64,000 bases of DNA from Pikeienuella piscinae (GCF_011044155.1 NZ_CP049056.1:1116001-1180000), one strand, 5' to 3'. Positions 1-10,350 are shown, counted from the first letter of the stretch. Numbers and translations are program-made. The notes: generated by a model from the sequence alone, not told the origin.

Positions 1-195
1 CGTCGGCATGTAGTAACGCGCGCCGAAATCGGCCTTGGACGAGGCGACGACAAACGCGCACTCCACCAGCCCGGTCTCACGGGTGAAGGCGATACGCTCC
101 TCCACGGGAATGGCGTCGGCGTCGAAGACCACGGCGCAGGGATTGCCCCCGAAGCGAGTTTCGGTAAAAGCGTCGATCCACCAGACAGCGTTCAA
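1..195 (-). CDS. PhzF-family isomerase/epimerase-like protein, N-terminal part (cut by window edge)
   Basis: The 65 codons present begin at a TTG and read LNAVWWIDAFTETRFGGNPC and onward, the typical PhzF opening in which an FGGNPCAVV stretch follows the first strand. PhzF proteins are two-domain diaminopimelate-epimerase-fold enzymes; most outside phenazine clusters have no assigned substrate. The TTG start overlaps the ccmE stop codon (TTGA), so translation is probably coupled to ccmE. The rest of the gene lies before position 1. The family is clear; the function and exact start are not. Confidence 0.8.
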   Translation of the reverse strand, partial: MNAVWWIDAFTETRFGGNPCAVVFDADAIPVEERIAFTRETGLVECAFVVASSKADFGARYYMPT

Positions 196-623
196 GATCC
201 CACCTTCTCTTTCGCCTTCATCACCCGCTCCTCGATCTCGGCCGGCATGTATTTCTCATCATGCTTGGCCAGCACTTCGGAGGCGACGAATACGCCATCG
301 ACCATCCGCCCGTCCGCGACCGCGCCCTGCCCGGGCTTGATCAGATCGGGAAGCACACCCTCGAAACGCACCTCAACCTCGGTCTCGAAATCGGTGAGGC
401 GGAAATGATTGACCACACCCTTCTGAAGCGAGCCTTCGACCACCATGCCGCCGATCCGGAGCCGCTCGTCCGGTCCGCGCGGCGCGGCCGCGAGTTCGGT
501 CGGGGTCACGAAGAACGCGATCGTATCCTTGAAGGCGACGGAGACCAGAACCGCCGCGGCGGCCATCAGCCCGGCCCCGACGCCGATCAGCGCCATGCGG
601 CGGCTCCTGCGGGTCATCGCCAT
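192..623 (-). CDS. ccmE: Cytochrome c-type biogenesis heme chaperone CcmE
   Basis: CcmE binds heme covalently in the periplasm and hands it to the CcmF/H ligase for attachment to apocytochrome c. The 143-residue product has an N-terminal membrane anchor (about residues 10-31), then an OB-fold domain with LRIGGMVVEGS. The heme-binding motif LAKHDEKYMP carries the conserved His at about residue 121 and Tyr at 125. I chose the ATG at 623 because GAGGTGG sits just upstream and the stop of the preceding gene is 1 base before it. No other ccm genes are visible, so the rest of the system I maturation set must lie elsewhere or left of the window. Confidence 0.93.
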   Translation of the reverse strand: MAMTRRSRRMALIGVGAGLMAAAAVLVSVAFKDTIAFFVTPTELAAAPRGPDERLRIGGMVVEGSLQKGVVNHFRLTDFETEVEVRFEGVLPDLIKPGQGAVADGRMVDGVFVASEVLAKHDEKYMPAEIEERVMKAKEKVGS

Positions 624-624
624 A

Positions 625-1515
625 TCAAACCACCTCTTCCGTCTGACTTCCGACATCGCCGCGCCGGGCCATCAGCGCTGCGTTCACCTCAGCCCCGAAT
701 ATGAGCATCGCGCTGGTCAGATAAAAGAACAGCAGCGTCACGATCACGCCGGCGAAGGCGCCGTATGTCATCGTATAACTCGGCGCATAGGCCAGATAGA
801 TGGAAAAGCCGGACGCTCCCGCGACCCAGAGCGCCGTCGTCACGACGATCCCCGGCCAGACGTTTCGCGACTTCGGCGAACGGCTCGGCAGCACGCGATT
901 GAGCGCGTAGAGGAAGCCGGCGAAGGTGACGAGGCCGAACGCATAGCGCAGGTAGGCGACGCCGATCGGCACCTCGAAACCCAGATACTCCCTCGCCAGC
1001 CGGAAACCGAGCGGCGCGAGAATGATGAGAACCCCGAGCACGGTGAATGTCAGCGCGGCCAGAAGCACGAATGCGAGCGCGATGAGGCGGCGGCGGAAGA
1101 ATCCGCGCGGATTGGGGGATTCGTACGCCCGATCGAAGGCCACCCGGATCGCCTCGACCGCGTTCGACGCGACCCAGACGCCGCCGAGCGCGGAGATCGT
1201 CAGCAGCCCGCCGCGTCGTTGGCCGAGCACCTCGTCCATCACCGGCACCAGCGTCCTGGCGATATGTTCGGGCGCGAGATCGAAGAGCGCATCTAACGCA
1301 GCGCGGCTGTCCTCAGGCCCAAGCAGGATTCCGGCGAGCGTGAAGAAGAATATCATGAACGGAAAGAGCGAGAGAAACGCCGAGAACGCGACATACCCCG
1401 CCATCGCCGAGCCGTCATGCCCCTCGAACCGCTCGTAAATGCGCCAGGTGAAGCGAAGGGCGCCGAGGACGCCGCCATCGGCGCGGGTTCCGTCTGACCG
1501 CGCCTCATCCGTCAC
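625..1515 (-). CDS. YihY/BrkB-type integral membrane protein
   Basis: The protein (about 296 residues) has around six hydrophobic segments and the family pattern: an N-terminal [19 protein letters not shown] helix, a [21 protein letters not shown] loop, and a C-terminal [19 protein letters not shown] segment. YihY/BrkB proteins were once called RNase BN, an assignment later dropped; their molecular role remains unclear. The likely start is the GTG at 1515, which overlaps the argC stop as GTGA, suggesting translational coupling. There is no strong ribosome-binding site, so the start is tentative. The gene sits between argC and ccmE in one minus-strand run. Confidence 0.85.
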   Translation of the reverse strand: MTDEARSDGTRADGGVLGALRFTWRIYERFEGHDGSAMAGYVAFSAFLSLFPFMIFFFTLAGILLGPEDSRAALDALFDLAPEHIARTLVPVMDEVLGQRRGGLLTISALGGVWVASNAVEAIRVAFDRAYESPNPRGFFRRRLIALAFVLLAALTFTVLGVLIILAPLGFRLAREYLGFEVPIGVAYLRYAFGLVTFAGFLYALNRVLPSRSPKSRNVWPGIVVTTALWVAGASGFSIYLAYAPSYTMTYGAFAGVIVTLLFFYLTSAMLIFGAEVNAALMARRGDVGSQTEEVV

Positions 1516-2546
1516 GGAAAGAGCGGGGCCGCCTCCAGCCCCATCGTCTCCGGCAGGCCAAGCGCGATATTGGCGCATTGTATCGCCTGACCGGAGGCGC
1601 CCTTCACCAGGTTGTCGAGCGCCGAGACGATGATGGTCCGGCCCTTCTGACGGTCCGCCGTCACGCCGATCCGCGCGAGGTTCGAGCCCCGCACATGCCG
1701 CGTCTCCGGCGCCGGGGCGCCGAGCGGCAGAACATCGACGAAGGGCTCGTCAGCGTAACGCCGCGCCAGCGCCTCGTGCGCCGCGTCGGCCTCGCCATGA
1801 ACGTAGATCGTCGCGAGGATGCCGCGATTCATCGGCAGGAGATGCGGCGTGAAGCTCGCCACAACAGCGCGGCCCGCGGCCTTCGAGAGTTCCTGATCGA
1901 ATTCCGCAGTGTGCCTGTGCTTCGCGATGTTATAGGCGTCCACCCCCTCCGTCACTTCCGAGAAGAGCTTGCGCTCGGAAGGCGCGCGTCCCGCCCCGGT
2001 GATTCCGGTCTTGGAATCGATGATGATATGATCCGGGTCGATCACGCCCGCCTCCAGCAACGGCACCAACGGCAAGAGCGCGCTGATCGCGAAACAGCCG
2101 GTGCCCGCGATCAGCCGCGCGGTCCGCATCTCTTCCCGGTAGAATTCCGGCGCGCCGTAAACCGCGATTTTCTGCAGCTCCGGCGCCAGATGTTCATGCC
2201 CGTACCATTTGGCGTAGGCGTCGATGTCGCGCAGACGAAAATCGGCGGAAAGATCGACGATCCTGACCCGCTCCGGCACCTTGATGACGGCTTGCTGCGC
2301 CGTCGCGTGCGGCATCGCGCAGAATGCGAGGTCGATCCCGGTCCAGTCGACTTCTTCCATGCGTGAAAGGACCGGAAGCTCGAGATGCGCGAGATGCGGA
2401 AACACCGCGCCCATCGCCTGACCGGCCTTGCGATCCGCGGTCATCGCACTGATCTCGAACGCCGGGTGCGTGTGAATCAAACGAACGAGTTCCGCCCCGG
2501 TATAGCCGGAGGCGCCGAGGATCGCGGTTTTGTGGGTCGTGGTCAT
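1512..2546 (-). CDS. argC: N-acetyl-gamma-glutamyl-phosphate reductase
   Basis: ArgC reduces N-acetylglutamyl phosphate to the semialdehyde with NADPH, the third step of arginine synthesis. The 344-residue product has the NADP-binding loop [10 protein letters not shown] at residues 11-20, the catalytic cysteine in AGTGCFAIS (C151) and the [12 protein letters not shown] segment (His at 210/212) typical of the long ArgC form. The frame is open for 43 more codons upstream, but the ATG at 2546 gives a normal N-terminus ([14 protein letters not shown]). The stop overlaps the next gene by 4 bases. It is divergent from the cyclo-ligase gene. Confidence 0.95.
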   Translation of the reverse strand: MTTTHKTAILGASGYTGAELVRLIHTHPAFEISAMTADRKAGQAMGAVFPHLAHLELPVLSRMEEVDWTGIDLAFCAMPHATAQQAVIKVPERVRIVDLSADFRLRDIDAYAKWYGHEHLAPELQKIAVYGAPEFYREEMRTARLIAGTGCFAISALLPLVPLLEAGVIDPDHIIIDSKTGITGAGRAPSERKLFSEVTEGVDAYNIAKHRHTAEFDQELSKAAGRAVVASFTPHLLPMNRGILATIYVHGEADAAHEALARRYADEPFVDVLPLGAPAPETRHVRGSNLARIGVTADRQKGRTIIVSALDNLVKGASGQAIQCANIALGLPETMGLEAAPLFP

Positions 2547-2720
2547 GACGGATCTGTTCGCTCGCTCAAGGGTTGCGTCGTCCGGATACACCGACGCACC
2601 GTGTTTTTCCAGTTGTCTGCCGATGATAGCGCGCGGGGCGCAATTGTCGCATCGGTCACGCGAATAACCGGGCATAGGCTCGACTCACGACATATGTTGA
2701 CGGGACGCATGGAGGAGACG

Positions 2721-3395
2721 ATGGCGCTTCCAACCGATGACGGCGAGGGATCGCGGAACTCGCCCGCCTCTCCCCCTTGTTCCGCGTCGGAGGCCGACCC
2801 GACCTATATGGGCCTCGACGCCACCTCGGCGCGTGCCGGCGTAATGCGCTGGCGCAAGGGCGAACGCGCGAAGCTGATCGACTATCGCCTCGCCATCCCG
2901 GCGGAGACCCGCGCGGGGCACAGCAGACAGATCGCCGCGTCGCTGAATGAGCGGGTCGGCGATCCGGCCGGTCATGTTTTCGGATTCTACTGGCCGTTCC
3001 GGGGTGAGCCGGATCTGCGCCAGTGGATGGAGACGCTCATCGAGCGCGGCGGCGTCTGCACGCTGCCGGTGGTGATCGAGAAAGGCGCGCCGCTGGTCTT
3101 TCGCCCCTGGCGACCCGGCTGCGCGATGACCCGCGGCGTCTGGAACATTCCGATCCCGGCCGAGGGGCCGGAGGTCACGCCCGATATCGTCATCTCGCCC
3201 GTCGTCGGGTTCGACCCAGGCCGATACCGGCTCGGGTACGGGGGCGGCTTCTACGACAGGACGCTGGCGGGCATGGCGGAAAAACCGCGCGTCTTCGGCG
3301 TCGGCTATTCCGGGCAGGCGCTTGCGACGATCCACCCGCAACCGCATGACATCCCGATGGACGAGATCATCACCGAAACCGGGCGGGCGTTCTAG
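2721..3395 (+). CDS. 5-formyltetrahydrofolate cyclo-ligase
   Basis: This enzyme converts 5-formyl-THF to 5,10-methenyl-THF with ATP. The signature RLGYGGGFYDRTLA lies at residues 170-183 and the basic ATP-binding region MRWRKGERAKLIDYR near residue 42. The start at 2721 has an excellent GGAGGAG ribosome-binding site, in preference to ATGs at 2694 and 2709. At 224 residues it is longer than the usual 180-200 because of a Ser/Pro-rich N-terminal stretch of about 40 residues before the domain. It runs divergently from argC and convergently with the amidotransferase gene. Confidence 0.92.
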   Translation: MALPTDDGEGSRNSPASPPCSASEADPTYMGLDATSARAGVMRWRKGERAKLIDYRLAIPAETRAGHSRQIAASLNERVGDPAGHVFGFYWPFRGEPDLRQWMETLIERGGVCTLPVVIEKGAPLVFRPWRPGCAMTRGVWNIPIPAEGPEVTPDIVISPVVGFDPGRYRLGYGGGFYDRTLAGMAEKPRVFGVGYSGQALATIHPQPHDIPMDEIITETGRAF

Positions 3396-3400
3396 CCGGA

Positions 3401-4174
3401 TCAGGCGGCGGGTCGGAACTCTTCCAGCTTCACCTCACCCTCGGTGATTGTCGCGAAGCTGCCCGGCGGGATCGCCACCCAGTCGCTCAACGCGCGGTCT
3501 AGTGGTTCGGACACCACGACGCGCCCGCTCTCCATTCGCCGGTGATAGAGCGTCGGCGCGAACTCATCCGAAGCGTAGCGCGCGCAGAAAAGCCGCGCGC
3601 CATCCGACATCGCCACCGTCATCCGCATATGCGGCGTCACGCCTGTGTCGCGGCTCATCGCCTCCATCAGCCCGGTCGCCCGCTCCAGCGCGCCCTTCGG
3701 ATCCTCCTCCAGCCCGGCGCCGAGCGCCATCAGAAAGATCGCCTCCGAATCCGTGGTCCCGTTCCGGTGAGCGTAACAGCGCTCATTTATGCTCATATCG
3801 ACCCGGCGGCGAAACTGCGCATAGCCCCCGGCCTGACCGTTATGCATGAAGCTCCACTTTCCCGCCGAGAACGGGTGGCAATTGGTGCGGCTGGTCGAGG
3901 TGCCGGTCGCCGCGCGGACATGCGCGAGAAAGAGCTTCGAGCGCACCTGGTGCGCCAGCGAGCGGAGATTGCCGTCCGCCCAGGCCGGCAGAACGTCATG
4001 GTAACAGCCCGGTTCCTCGCGCTCGCCGTACCAGGCCAGCCCGAACCCGTCGCCATTGGTCTCGGTCTTCGATTCGGTGGCGCGCAGCGACTGGCTGATC
4101 AGTGACTGGCCTGGCGCGGTGACGATGTCTTCAAGATATATCGGATCGCCGATATAGGCCGCCCATCTGCACAT
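3401..4174 (-). CDS. Class II glutamine amidotransferase (YafJ-like)
   Basis: The protein starts MCRWAAYIG, so after Met removal Cys2 becomes the N-terminal nucleophile of the Ntn-hydrolase fold. Other family features are NGDGFGLAWYG (residues 41-51), FLAHVRAATG, and NCHPFSAGKWSFMHNGQ, which form the glutamine pocket. The family includes YafJ and is related to EgtC, but there is no ergothioneine cluster here and the substrate is unknown. The 257-residue length is normal. The stop faces the cyclo-ligase gene with a 5-base gap, so the two converge. Confidence 0.88.
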   Translation of the reverse strand: MCRWAAYIGDPIYLEDIVTAPGQSLISQSLRATESKTETNGDGFGLAWYGEREEPGCYHDVLPAWADGNLRSLAHQVRSKLFLAHVRAATGTSTSRTNCHPFSAGKWSFMHNGQAGGYAQFRRRVDMSINERCYAHRNGTTDSEAIFLMALGAGLEEDPKGALERATGLMEAMSRDTGVTPHMRMTVAMSDGARLFCARYASDEFAPTLYHRRMESGRVVVSEPLDRALSDWVAIPPGSFATITEGEVKLEEFRPAA

Positions 4175-4192
4175 CGCGCCCCCATCAGGCTG

Positions 4193-4405
4193 TCACGCGC
4201 CGCGATTATGCGTCCGGTCGTAAAGCTTCGCAACGATCTGGCTCGCGGTCTTCTGGAAAAGAAAAGGCAGAATCGCATGAACCAACGCCGCGCCGGCCGC
4301 CGCGAAGAGAAGTCCCGAGAACCGGGTGGCGAACAGGAAATGTTCGCCGAAGCTCTCATCGACGGATGCGGGATGGGCGGTGAAGAGCGTGGTGATGCGA
4401 TCCAT
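4193..4405 (-). CDS. Small DUF6356-like membrane protein
   Basis: This 70-residue protein has an N-terminal FTAHPASVDESFGEHFLFA motif and one hydrophobic helix (about residues 28-48, SGLLFAAAGAALVHAILPFLF), then a short charged tail. The motif matches small alphaproteobacterial proteins grouped as DUF6356; no function is known. A GGAG ribosome-binding site precedes the ATG at 4405. It lies 18 bases upstream of the amidotransferase gene and is likely transcribed with it. It is divergent from the Lrp regulator, with a shared 114-base promoter region. Confidence 0.75.
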   Translation of the reverse strand: MDRITTLFTAHPASVDESFGEHFLFATRFSGLLFAAAGAALVHAILPFLFQKTASQIVAKLYDRTHNRGA

Positions 4406-4519
4406 GGCGGACTCCGTTCATTATCCTGCCGGCAATATGGGGCGCATCGGCCGGGCGTTCTTCCCAATATTCAGGCAGTTTCGCTTGAAGGTGAGAATTT
4501 TTCACATATAAACGGACTT

Positions 4520-4978
4520 ATGGTGGAATTCGATGAACTGGATCGAAAAATCCTGCGCCAGATGCAGCGTGACTGCGCTCTACCGTTGGAGACGTTGGGG
4601 GAACGGATCGGCCTGTCGCGCAACGCTGTCTGGCGGCGCGTCAAGCGGTTAGAGGAAACCGGCGTGATCCGCGCCCGGGTCGCGCTTGTCGCGCCCGAGG
4701 CTGTCGGGCGCACGCTGCAGGTTTTCATCGCCGTGCGCACCAGCGCGCACGAGGCAGACTGGCTGGAGCGTTTCGCGAAAGCGACACGCGAAATGGAAGA
4801 AATCATCGGCGTCTATCGAATGACGGGCGAGTTGGACTATCTGATCCGCGCCCGCGTGGCCGACATCGCCGATTACGACGCGCTCTACCAGCGCCTGATC
4901 CGTCGCATCCCCATGGCCGACGTCTCGGCGAGCTTCGTGATGGAAGAGATCAAGGAGACGACGGCGCTGACGGTCTGA
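4520..4978 (+). CDS. Lrp/AsnC-family transcriptional regulator
   Basis: The 152-residue protein has an N-terminal winged HTH (DRKILRQMQRDCALPLETLGERIGLS and WRRVKRLEETGVI, about residues 8-50) and a C-terminal RAM ligand-binding domain ending ADVSASFVMEEIKETTAL. Such regulators usually bind amino acids and form octamers. The start at 4520 gives the canonical length. It is divergent from the DUF6356/amidotransferase pair, which makes that pair and itself the nearest candidate targets; this is inference from position only. Confidence 0.9.
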   Translation: MVEFDELDRKILRQMQRDCALPLETLGERIGLSRNAVWRRVKRLEETGVIRARVALVAPEAVGRTLQVFIAVRTSAHEADWLERFAKATREMEEIIGVYRMTGELDYLIRARVADIADYDALYQRLIRRIPMADVSASFVMEEIKETTALTV

Positions 4979-5097
4979 ATCCGGGCGCAGCCGAAGCGTT
5001 CACAGCCTCGTCAGCGCCCGACAACGTGATCGGACTCCACCGAGTGCGCCGCGCCTGTTAGGATCACCCTCCCAGAAACACCAGGATGAGGTTTCCG

Positions 5098-5859
5098 ATG
5101 CCGCTGACCCGACGCCAATTCGCCGCCGTCACCGCCGCCGCAGCGGGCGTCACGGTGCTCCCCTTCGCTGGCCGCGCCGCAGGCGACGCTTTTGGCGCCA
5201 CCGGTGGCGACGTGATCGTCCATCCCATCGCGCACGCTTCATTCGTGATGGAGACCCCGGTCGGCGTAATCTATTCGGACCCGGTCGGCGAAGCCGCCCA
5301 ATACGCCGACCTTCCCGCGCCGGATCTCATCCTCATCACTCACGAGCATGGCGACCATTTCAACGCCGAGACGCTCACGGCGCTCACCGGCGACGACACC
5401 CGGCTCATCACGAACCCCGCCGTGCACGGAATGCTCCCCGAGGCCTTGAAAGCCCGCGCGAAGGCCATCGCGAATGGCGAAGAAGCAGATTTCAACGACC
5501 TGAGCATCCGCGCAATCCCCGCCCACAACACGACGCCGGAGCGGCTGAAATTTCATCCCGAGGGGCGCGACAACGGCTATGTGCTCGGCTTCGACGGCCT
5601 CACCGTCTATATCTCCGGCGATACCGAAGACATCCCGGAGATGCGCGCCCTCGAAGGGATCGACCTCGCCTTCGTATGCATGAACCTGCCTTTCACGATG
5701 GACGTGAAGGCCGCCGCCTCCGCTGTCGCCGAATTCAAGCCGACCTATGTCTATCCCTACCATTATCGCGGGCGCGACGGCGGCACGCAGGACCCGACGG
5801 AATTCGCGGACCTGGTCGGCGACGCGGCCGAGGTGAAGATGGGAAACTGGTACGGCTGA
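5098..5859 (+). CDS. Tat-exported metallo-beta-lactamase-fold hydrolase
   Basis: The N-terminus PLTRRQFAAVTAAAAGVTVLP is a twin-arginine signal with a hydrophobic core and an AGRAAG cleavage region, so the enzyme should be folded before export. The catalytic metal motif THEHGDH is at residues 81-87, with later ligands in GDTED and YPYHYRGRD. The pattern resembles the UPF0173/UlaG-like branch of the MBL fold; the substrate is unknown. GAGG at 5088 supports the start at 5098 rather than the in-frame ATG at 5086. It appears monocistronic. Confidence 0.87.
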   Translation: MPLTRRQFAAVTAAAAGVTVLPFAGRAAGDAFGATGGDVIVHPIAHASFVMETPVGVIYSDPVGEAAQYADLPAPDLILITHEHGDHFNAETLTALTGDDTRLITNPAVHGMLPEALKARAKAIANGEEADFNDLSIRAIPAHNTTPERLKFHPEGRDNGYVLGFDGLTVYISGDTEDIPEMRALEGIDLAFVCMNLPFTMDVKAAASAVAEFKPTYVYPYHYRGRDGGTQDPTEFADLVGDAAEVKMGNWYG

Positions 5860-5875
5860 CGACGCGCCGCCAGCC

Positions 5876-6163
5876 TTACTCGGCGCCCTCGACTACGACC
5901 AGGTCGCGCGTAGATGAGCGCTTGGCGAACGCCACCGCCTCCTGGTAGCGTGGGCTGTCATAGCAGGCGCAGGCGGCCTCGAAGCTCGGAAAGACCGCGA
6001 CGACATTGCGAGCGCGGTCTTTCCCTTCGAGCTGACGGTACCGGCCCGAGCGCGCGAGGAACTCGCCGCCATGCGCCGCGATCGCCTCAGTCGCGATCGC
6101 GGCGTATTTTCCGTAGGTCTCGGCGTCGGTAACTTCGACATGCGCGATCCAGTAGGCTTTCAT
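5876..6163 (-). CDS. DUF1330-family protein
   Basis: The 95-residue protein has the DUF1330 pattern: [21 protein letters not shown] at the start, then [16 protein letters not shown] and a central [23 protein letters not shown]. This is a small ferredoxin-like (dimeric alpha/beta barrel) fold without a known reaction. Its ATG overlaps the last codons of alaS by 4 bases, so it is translated as the distal gene of an alaS operon. Confidence 0.88.
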   Translation of the reverse strand: MKAYWIAHVEVTDAETYGKYAAIATEAIAAHGGEFLARSGRYRQLEGKDRARNVVAVFPSFEAACACYDSPRYQEAVAFAKRSSTRDLVVVEGAE

Positions 6164-8826
6164 TTCGCACTCTCCAGCAATCTCTCCACGGCGGCGATGG
6201 CCTCGGGCGCCTTCGAGGCGTCCGCGCCGCCCGCCTGCGCCATGTCCGCGCGCCCGCCCCCTCCCTTTCCGCCGAGCGCCTCCGCCGCCGCCCGAACTAG
6301 ATCGACCGCCGACAGCCGGCCCGTCAGGTCTTCGGTCACCCCGCAGGCCGCCGCAGCCTTGCCGCCTGCGTCCGCGATCAGCAGGACGACGCCGGAATCG
6401 AGGCGCGCCTTAATCTCGTCGATCATGCCGCGCAGATCCTTTGGCGACACGCCGCTCAGCGCTTCCGCGACGAAGGCGACGCCACCGACGACGCGCTCCT
6501 CCGGCCCTTTCGCCCCACCGCCGCCCAACGCGACCTGCCGGCGAAGATCTGCGAGTTCGGCCTGCAAGAGCTTCCGCTCGTCGAGCAGCGCCTTCGCCCG
6601 CCCCGCGACATCCTCAGGCCGGGTTTTCAGCGTCAGCGCCGCCTCCGCCAGCGCCTCCGCCCGCCCGGCCAGATGCGCGCGCGCCGCCTCGCCCGTCAGC
6701 GCCTCGATCCGCCGCACGCCGGCGGAGGACGCAGCTTCCGAGGTCACCACAAAGAGCCCGATCTCTCCGGTCGCCTTCACGTGGGTGCCCCCGCAAAGCT
6801 CCATCGAATAGATGGAGCCGGCTGGTCCCGCTTCCCCCTCCGGTCGCACGCCCATGGAGACGACGCGCACCTCGTCGCCGTATTTTTCGCCAAAAAGCGC
6901 CTGCGCGCCGAGCGCGCGCGCCTCGTCCGGCGTCATCAATCGGGTCGTCACTGGCGAATTCTGGCGGATATAGGCGTTGACCTCTCGCTCGACCGCTTCA
7001 ATCTCCGCCGGGCTCATCGCTTTCGAATGCGAGAAATCAAAGCGCAGACGCTCCTCGGCGTTGAGCGAGCCGCGCTGCGCCACGTGAGCGCCGAGATGGC
7101 TACGCAGCGCCTCATGCATCAGATGGGTGGCGGAGTGATTGGCGCGGATGGCGCTGCGGCGGTCGTGATCGACTTTCAGTTCCGCCGCCGCGGCGACGCT
7201 GATTTCGCCATCCGTCACTTCGACCATATGCGCGAAGACGCCTTGCATCTTCTTCACATCCGTGACCCTCGCGACGCCCGCATCCGTGCGGATGAACCCG
7301 CTATCGCCGACCTGACCGCCGCTTTCGGCGTAGAACGGCGTCTGGTTCAGCACTACCGCGCCGCTCTCGCCCGCCTTCAGCGCGTCAACCCCCGCACCGT
7401 CCTTCACAAGCGCCCGAACCTGGCCCTCGGCGGTCTCGGTCTCATAGCCAAGAAATTCGGTCGCGCCCTGCTCCTGCGCGATGTCGAACCAGATCGCCGC
7501 ATCGGCGGCTTCGCCCGAGCCCGCCCACGCGGCGCGCGCCTTCGCCTTTTGCGCCGCCATCGCGGCGTCGAACCCTCCGACATCCACCGCGCGGCCCTTT
7601 TCGCGCAGCGCATCCTCCGTCAGATCGAGCGGAAACCCGTATGTGTCGTAGAGCCGAAACGCGGTTTCGCCAGGCAGCGCCGCACCGTCAGGCAGCGCCT
7701 CCAGCGCCTCGTCCAGAAGGTGAAGGCCCCGCTCCAGAGTGTTGCGGAACCTCTTCTCCTCAAGCGCAAGGGTCTCCTCGATCATCGGTTCGGCGCGCCC
7801 AAGCTCAGGGAACGCCTGGCCCATCTGCCGGACCAGCGCCGGAACCAGCCGGTGCATCAGCGGCGCCTCGACCCCGAGAAGATGCGCATGCCGCATCGCC
7901 CGCCGCATGATCCGCCGCAGAACATAGCCCCGCCCTTCGTTCGAAGGCAGCACGCCATCGGCGATCAGGAAACTGGTGGAGCGCAGATGGTCCGCGATGA
8001 CCCTGTGATGGATCCGTGTCTCAGGTGCGTCCGGATCGGTCCCCGAAGCCGCCGCCGACGCTTCGATGAGGCTGCGCATCAGGTCGGTGTCGTAATTGTC
8101 GTGCTTGCCCTGCAGGACGGCGCCGATCCGCTCCAGCCCCATGCCGGTGTCGATCGACGGTTTCGGCAGATTGGTGCGCGAGCCGTCCTCATGGCTCTCG
8201 TATTGCATGAAGACGAGGTTCCAGATCTCGACGAAACGGTCGCCATCCTCGTCCGGGCTGCCGGGCGGGCCGCCTGGAATGTGATCGCCGTGATCGTAGA
8301 AAATCTCCGAACAAGGTCCGCAGGGACCGGTCGCGCCCATCGACCAGAAATTGTCGGCGGTGGCGATGCGAATGATCCGGTCATCGCCAAGGCCGGCGTG
8401 TTTCTTCCAGATCGACGCCGCCTCTTCGTCATCGTGATAGACGGTGACGAGAAGCTTGTCCGCCGGCAGCCCGAACTCCTTCGTCAGAAGATTCCAGGCC
8501 AGCGGAATCGCATCGGCCTTGAAGTAATCCCCGAAGGAGAAATTTCCGAGCATCTCGAAGAAGGTATGATGGCGCGCGGTGTAGCCGACATTGTCGAGGT
8601 CATTATGCTTGCCGCCAGCGCGAACGCATTTCTGACTGGTTACCGCGCGCGAATAGTCCCGCGTCTCCAGTCCAGTGAAAACGTTCTTGAACTGGACCAT
8701 GCCGGCGTTGGTGAACATCAACGTCGGGTCGTTGCGCGGCACGAGCGGGGAACTTTCCACCCAAGTGTGGCCGTTCTTCACGAAATAGTCGAAGAAGGTC
8801 GATCGGATTTCGTTGAGGCTGGCCAT
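6160..8826 (-). CDS. alaS: Alanyl-tRNA synthetase
   Basis: AlaS charges tRNA-Ala and clears Ser/Gly-tRNA-Ala through its editing domain. The 888-residue length is normal. The N-terminus ([20 protein letters not shown]) and [14 protein letters not shown] belong to the class II catalytic domain. The editing zinc site is visible as [12 protein letters not shown] (around residues 563-570) and CGGTHV (around 677). The C-Ala tail includes the Gly-rich [14 protein letters not shown] segment. It lies downstream of recA on the same strand with a 328-base gap and is followed by an overlapping DUF1330 gene. Confidence 0.98.
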   Translation of the reverse strand: MASLNEIRSTFFDYFVKNGHTWVESSPLVPRNDPTLMFTNAGMVQFKNVFTGLETRDYSRAVTSQKCVRAGGKHNDLDNVGYTARHHTFFEMLGNFSFGDYFKADAIPLAWNLLTKEFGLPADKLLVTVYHDDEEAASIWKKHAGLGDDRIIRIATADNFWSMGATGPCGPCSEIFYDHGDHIPGGPPGSPDEDGDRFVEIWNLVFMQYESHEDGSRTNLPKPSIDTGMGLERIGAVLQGKHDNYDTDLMRSLIEASAAASGTDPDAPETRIHHRVIADHLRSTSFLIADGVLPSNEGRGYVLRRIMRRAMRHAHLLGVEAPLMHRLVPALVRQMGQAFPELGRAEPMIEETLALEEKRFRNTLERGLHLLDEALEALPDGAALPGETAFRLYDTYGFPLDLTEDALREKGRAVDVGGFDAAMAAQKAKARAAWAGSGEAADAAIWFDIAQEQGATEFLGYETETAEGQVRALVKDGAGVDALKAGESGAVVLNQTPFYAESGGQVGDSGFIRTDAGVARVTDVKKMQGVFAHMVEVTDGEISVAAAAELKVDHDRRSAIRANHSATHLMHEALRSHLGAHVAQRGSLNAEERLRFDFSHSKAMSPAEIEAVEREVNAYIRQNSPVTTRLMTPDEARALGAQALFGEKYGDEVRVVSMGVRPEGEAGPAGSIYSMELCGGTHVKATGEIGLFVVTSEAASSAGVRRIEALTGEAARAHLAGRAEALAEAALTLKTRPEDVAGRAKALLDERKLLQAELADLRRQVALGGGGAKGPEERVVGGVAFVAEALSGVSPKDLRGMIDEIKARLDSGVVLLIADAGGKAAAACGVTEDLTGRLSAVDLVRAAAEALGGKGGGGRADMAQAGGADASKAPEAIAAVERLLESAK

Positions 8827-9154
8827 GTTGCTGCGTTCGCTCCTTCAGCGGCGCGCGCGGGCCGCCCGCATCTCTGAACAGGATGGGGTTCATACCGGCC
8901 GCAAGAACGCCTGTCTACAGAGCCGAATGGAGGGGAAGCGCCGCGAACACCGTTTCACCCCCGGTCAGGTTCCGCCCGCGGCGCGCCGACAGGGTCCGCC
9001 GGCTGCGATCAGGCGACGTCGCGACGAAGTTCGACTTCCGAGCACGCCGCGCGCCGAACCTCGCCAAGAGCGCCGAACGTGGCGCGGCGCCTGCTCGGTC
9101 ACCGACCGCCGGAAGCTCACGGCGACGCCAGAAGACCGTCCCGGTCTGGCGGCG
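8827..9154. other. alaS-recA intergenic gap, no gene seen
   Basis: No frame here has a start, a ribosome-binding site and protein-like sequence. Just beyond the recA stop, 9124-9156 can fold into an imperfect hairpin (outer GACGCC/GGCGTC, inner GACC/GGTC), but no T-run follows on the minus strand, so it is at best a weak terminator. The alaS promoter must lie in the part near 8830-8950 but no clear -35/-10 pair stands out. Confidence 0.5.
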
Positions 9155-10237
9155 TCAGGCTTCCAGAACGTCCTCGCCCTCGGCGGAGTCCGGGTCGCCC
9201 TTCGGCATCGTGAGGTCAAGCCCGTGCTCGCTGCGAATCCGCGCCTCGATCGCGCTGGCGATGTCGGGATTGTCCTTCAGGAACTGCTTGGCGTTCTCGC
9301 GCCCCTGGCCGATCCGTTCATCTCCGTAAGAGAACCACGAGCCGGACTTCTCCACCACCCCGGCCTTCACCCCGAGGTCGATCAACTCGCCGGTCTTGGA
9401 GATGCCGGCGCCGTACATGATGTCGAATTCGACCTGTCGGAAGGGCGGCGCCACCTTGTTCTTCACCACCTTCACCCGGGTTGCGTTGCCGACCACCTCG
9501 TCGCGGTCCTTGATGGCGCCGATGCGGCGGATGTCGAGCCGGACAGAGGAATAGAACTTCAGCGCGTTGCCGCCGGTCGTCGTCTCCGGGCTGCCGAACA
9601 TCACGCCGATCTTCATGCGAATCTGGTTGATGAAGATCACCATGCAGCCGGAGCGCGAGATCGAGCCGGTGAGCTTCCTCATCGCCTGGCTCATCAGCCG
9701 CGCATGGACGCCGACCGAGGAGTCCCCCATGTCGCCCTCAAGCTCGGAGCGCGGCGTCAGCGCCGCCACCGAATCGACCACCACAACGGAGACCGCGCCG
9801 GAGCGCACCAGCGTATCAGTGATCTCCAGCGCCTGCTCGCCCGCGTCTGGCTGCGAGATCAGCAACTCGTCGACATCGACGCCGAGCTTGCGCGCGTAAC
9901 CCGGGTCGAGCGCATGTTCGGCGTCTACGAAAGCGCAAACGCCGCCCTTCTTCTGTTCCTCGGCGATCACATGCAGCGCCAGCGTGGTCTTGCCGGAGCT
10001 TTCCGGCCCGTAGATCTCGATGACCCGCCCCTTCGGCAACCCGCCGACGCCGAGCGCGATGTCGAGCCCGAGCGAGCCGGTCGAGATCACGGTGACGTCC
10101 ATCACCGCGCCCTTCTGGCCGAGCTTCATGATCGAGCCCTTGCCGAAACTTCTCTCGATCTGGGCCAGGGCCGATTCGAGCGCCTTCGTCTTGTCCATTT
10201 CCCGTCTCCCCGCCAGCTCCAGTATGGTCTGCGACAT
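9155..10237 (-). CDS. recA: Recombinase A
   Basis: RecA forms the filament for strand exchange and triggers LexA self-cleavage. The 360-residue protein has [20 protein letters not shown] near the N-terminus, Walker [10 protein letters not shown], the [12 protein letters not shown] segment, the L2 loop around [15 protein letters not shown] and the usual acidic C-terminus. The ATG at 10237 has AAGGAA 8 bases upstream. An SOS box sits about 50 bases before the start. The gene follows cckA and precedes alaS, an order familiar from Rhodobacterales. Confidence 0.98.
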   Translation of the reverse strand: MSQTILELAGRREMDKTKALESALAQIERSFGKGSIMKLGQKGAVMDVTVISTGSLGLDIALGVGGLPKGRVIEIYGPESSGKTTLALHVIAEEQKKGGVCAFVDAEHALDPGYARKLGVDVDELLISQPDAGEQALEITDTLVRSGAVSVVVVDSVAALTPRSELEGDMGDSSVGVHARLMSQAMRKLTGSISRSGCMVIFINQIRMKIGVMFGSPETTTGGNALKFYSSVRLDIRRIGAIKDRDEVVGNATRVKVVKNKVAPPFRQVEFDIMYGAGISKTGELIDLGVKAGVVEKSGSWFSYGDERIGQGRENAKQFLKDNPDIASAIEARIRSEHGLDLTMPKGDPDSAEGEDVLEA

Positions 10238-10286
10238 TGCGGATTCCTTTTCCCAGTGCAACCGACGCGGCGGAGATCGCTCGCGT

Positions 10287-10301
10287 GTTCACTTAATGTT
10301 C
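10287..10301 (-). promoter_or_regulatory. LexA (SOS) box of recA
   Basis: The sequence is GTTC-ACTTAAT-GTTC on the plus strand, a perfect match to the alphaproteobacterial LexA consensus GTTC-N7-GTTC (direct repeat). It lies 50-64 bases upstream of the recA start, where it would cover the promoter. Confidence 0.85.
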
Positions 10302-10350
10302 TATATCATTCGGAACAAATTGGGAATATTCTTTTCTCGCCGCCTCCGTT

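Noticed and set aside
6673-8877. Long plus-strand open frame opposite alaS (734 codons)
   Set aside because: It is the antisense shadow of a high-GC gene; Arg/His-rich composition, no motifs, and alaS is unmistakable on the other strand.
9124-9156. Imperfect hairpin at the recA stop as intrinsic terminator
   Set aside because: The stem is interrupted and no T-run follows on the minus strand; noted only as a weak structure in the intergenic entry.
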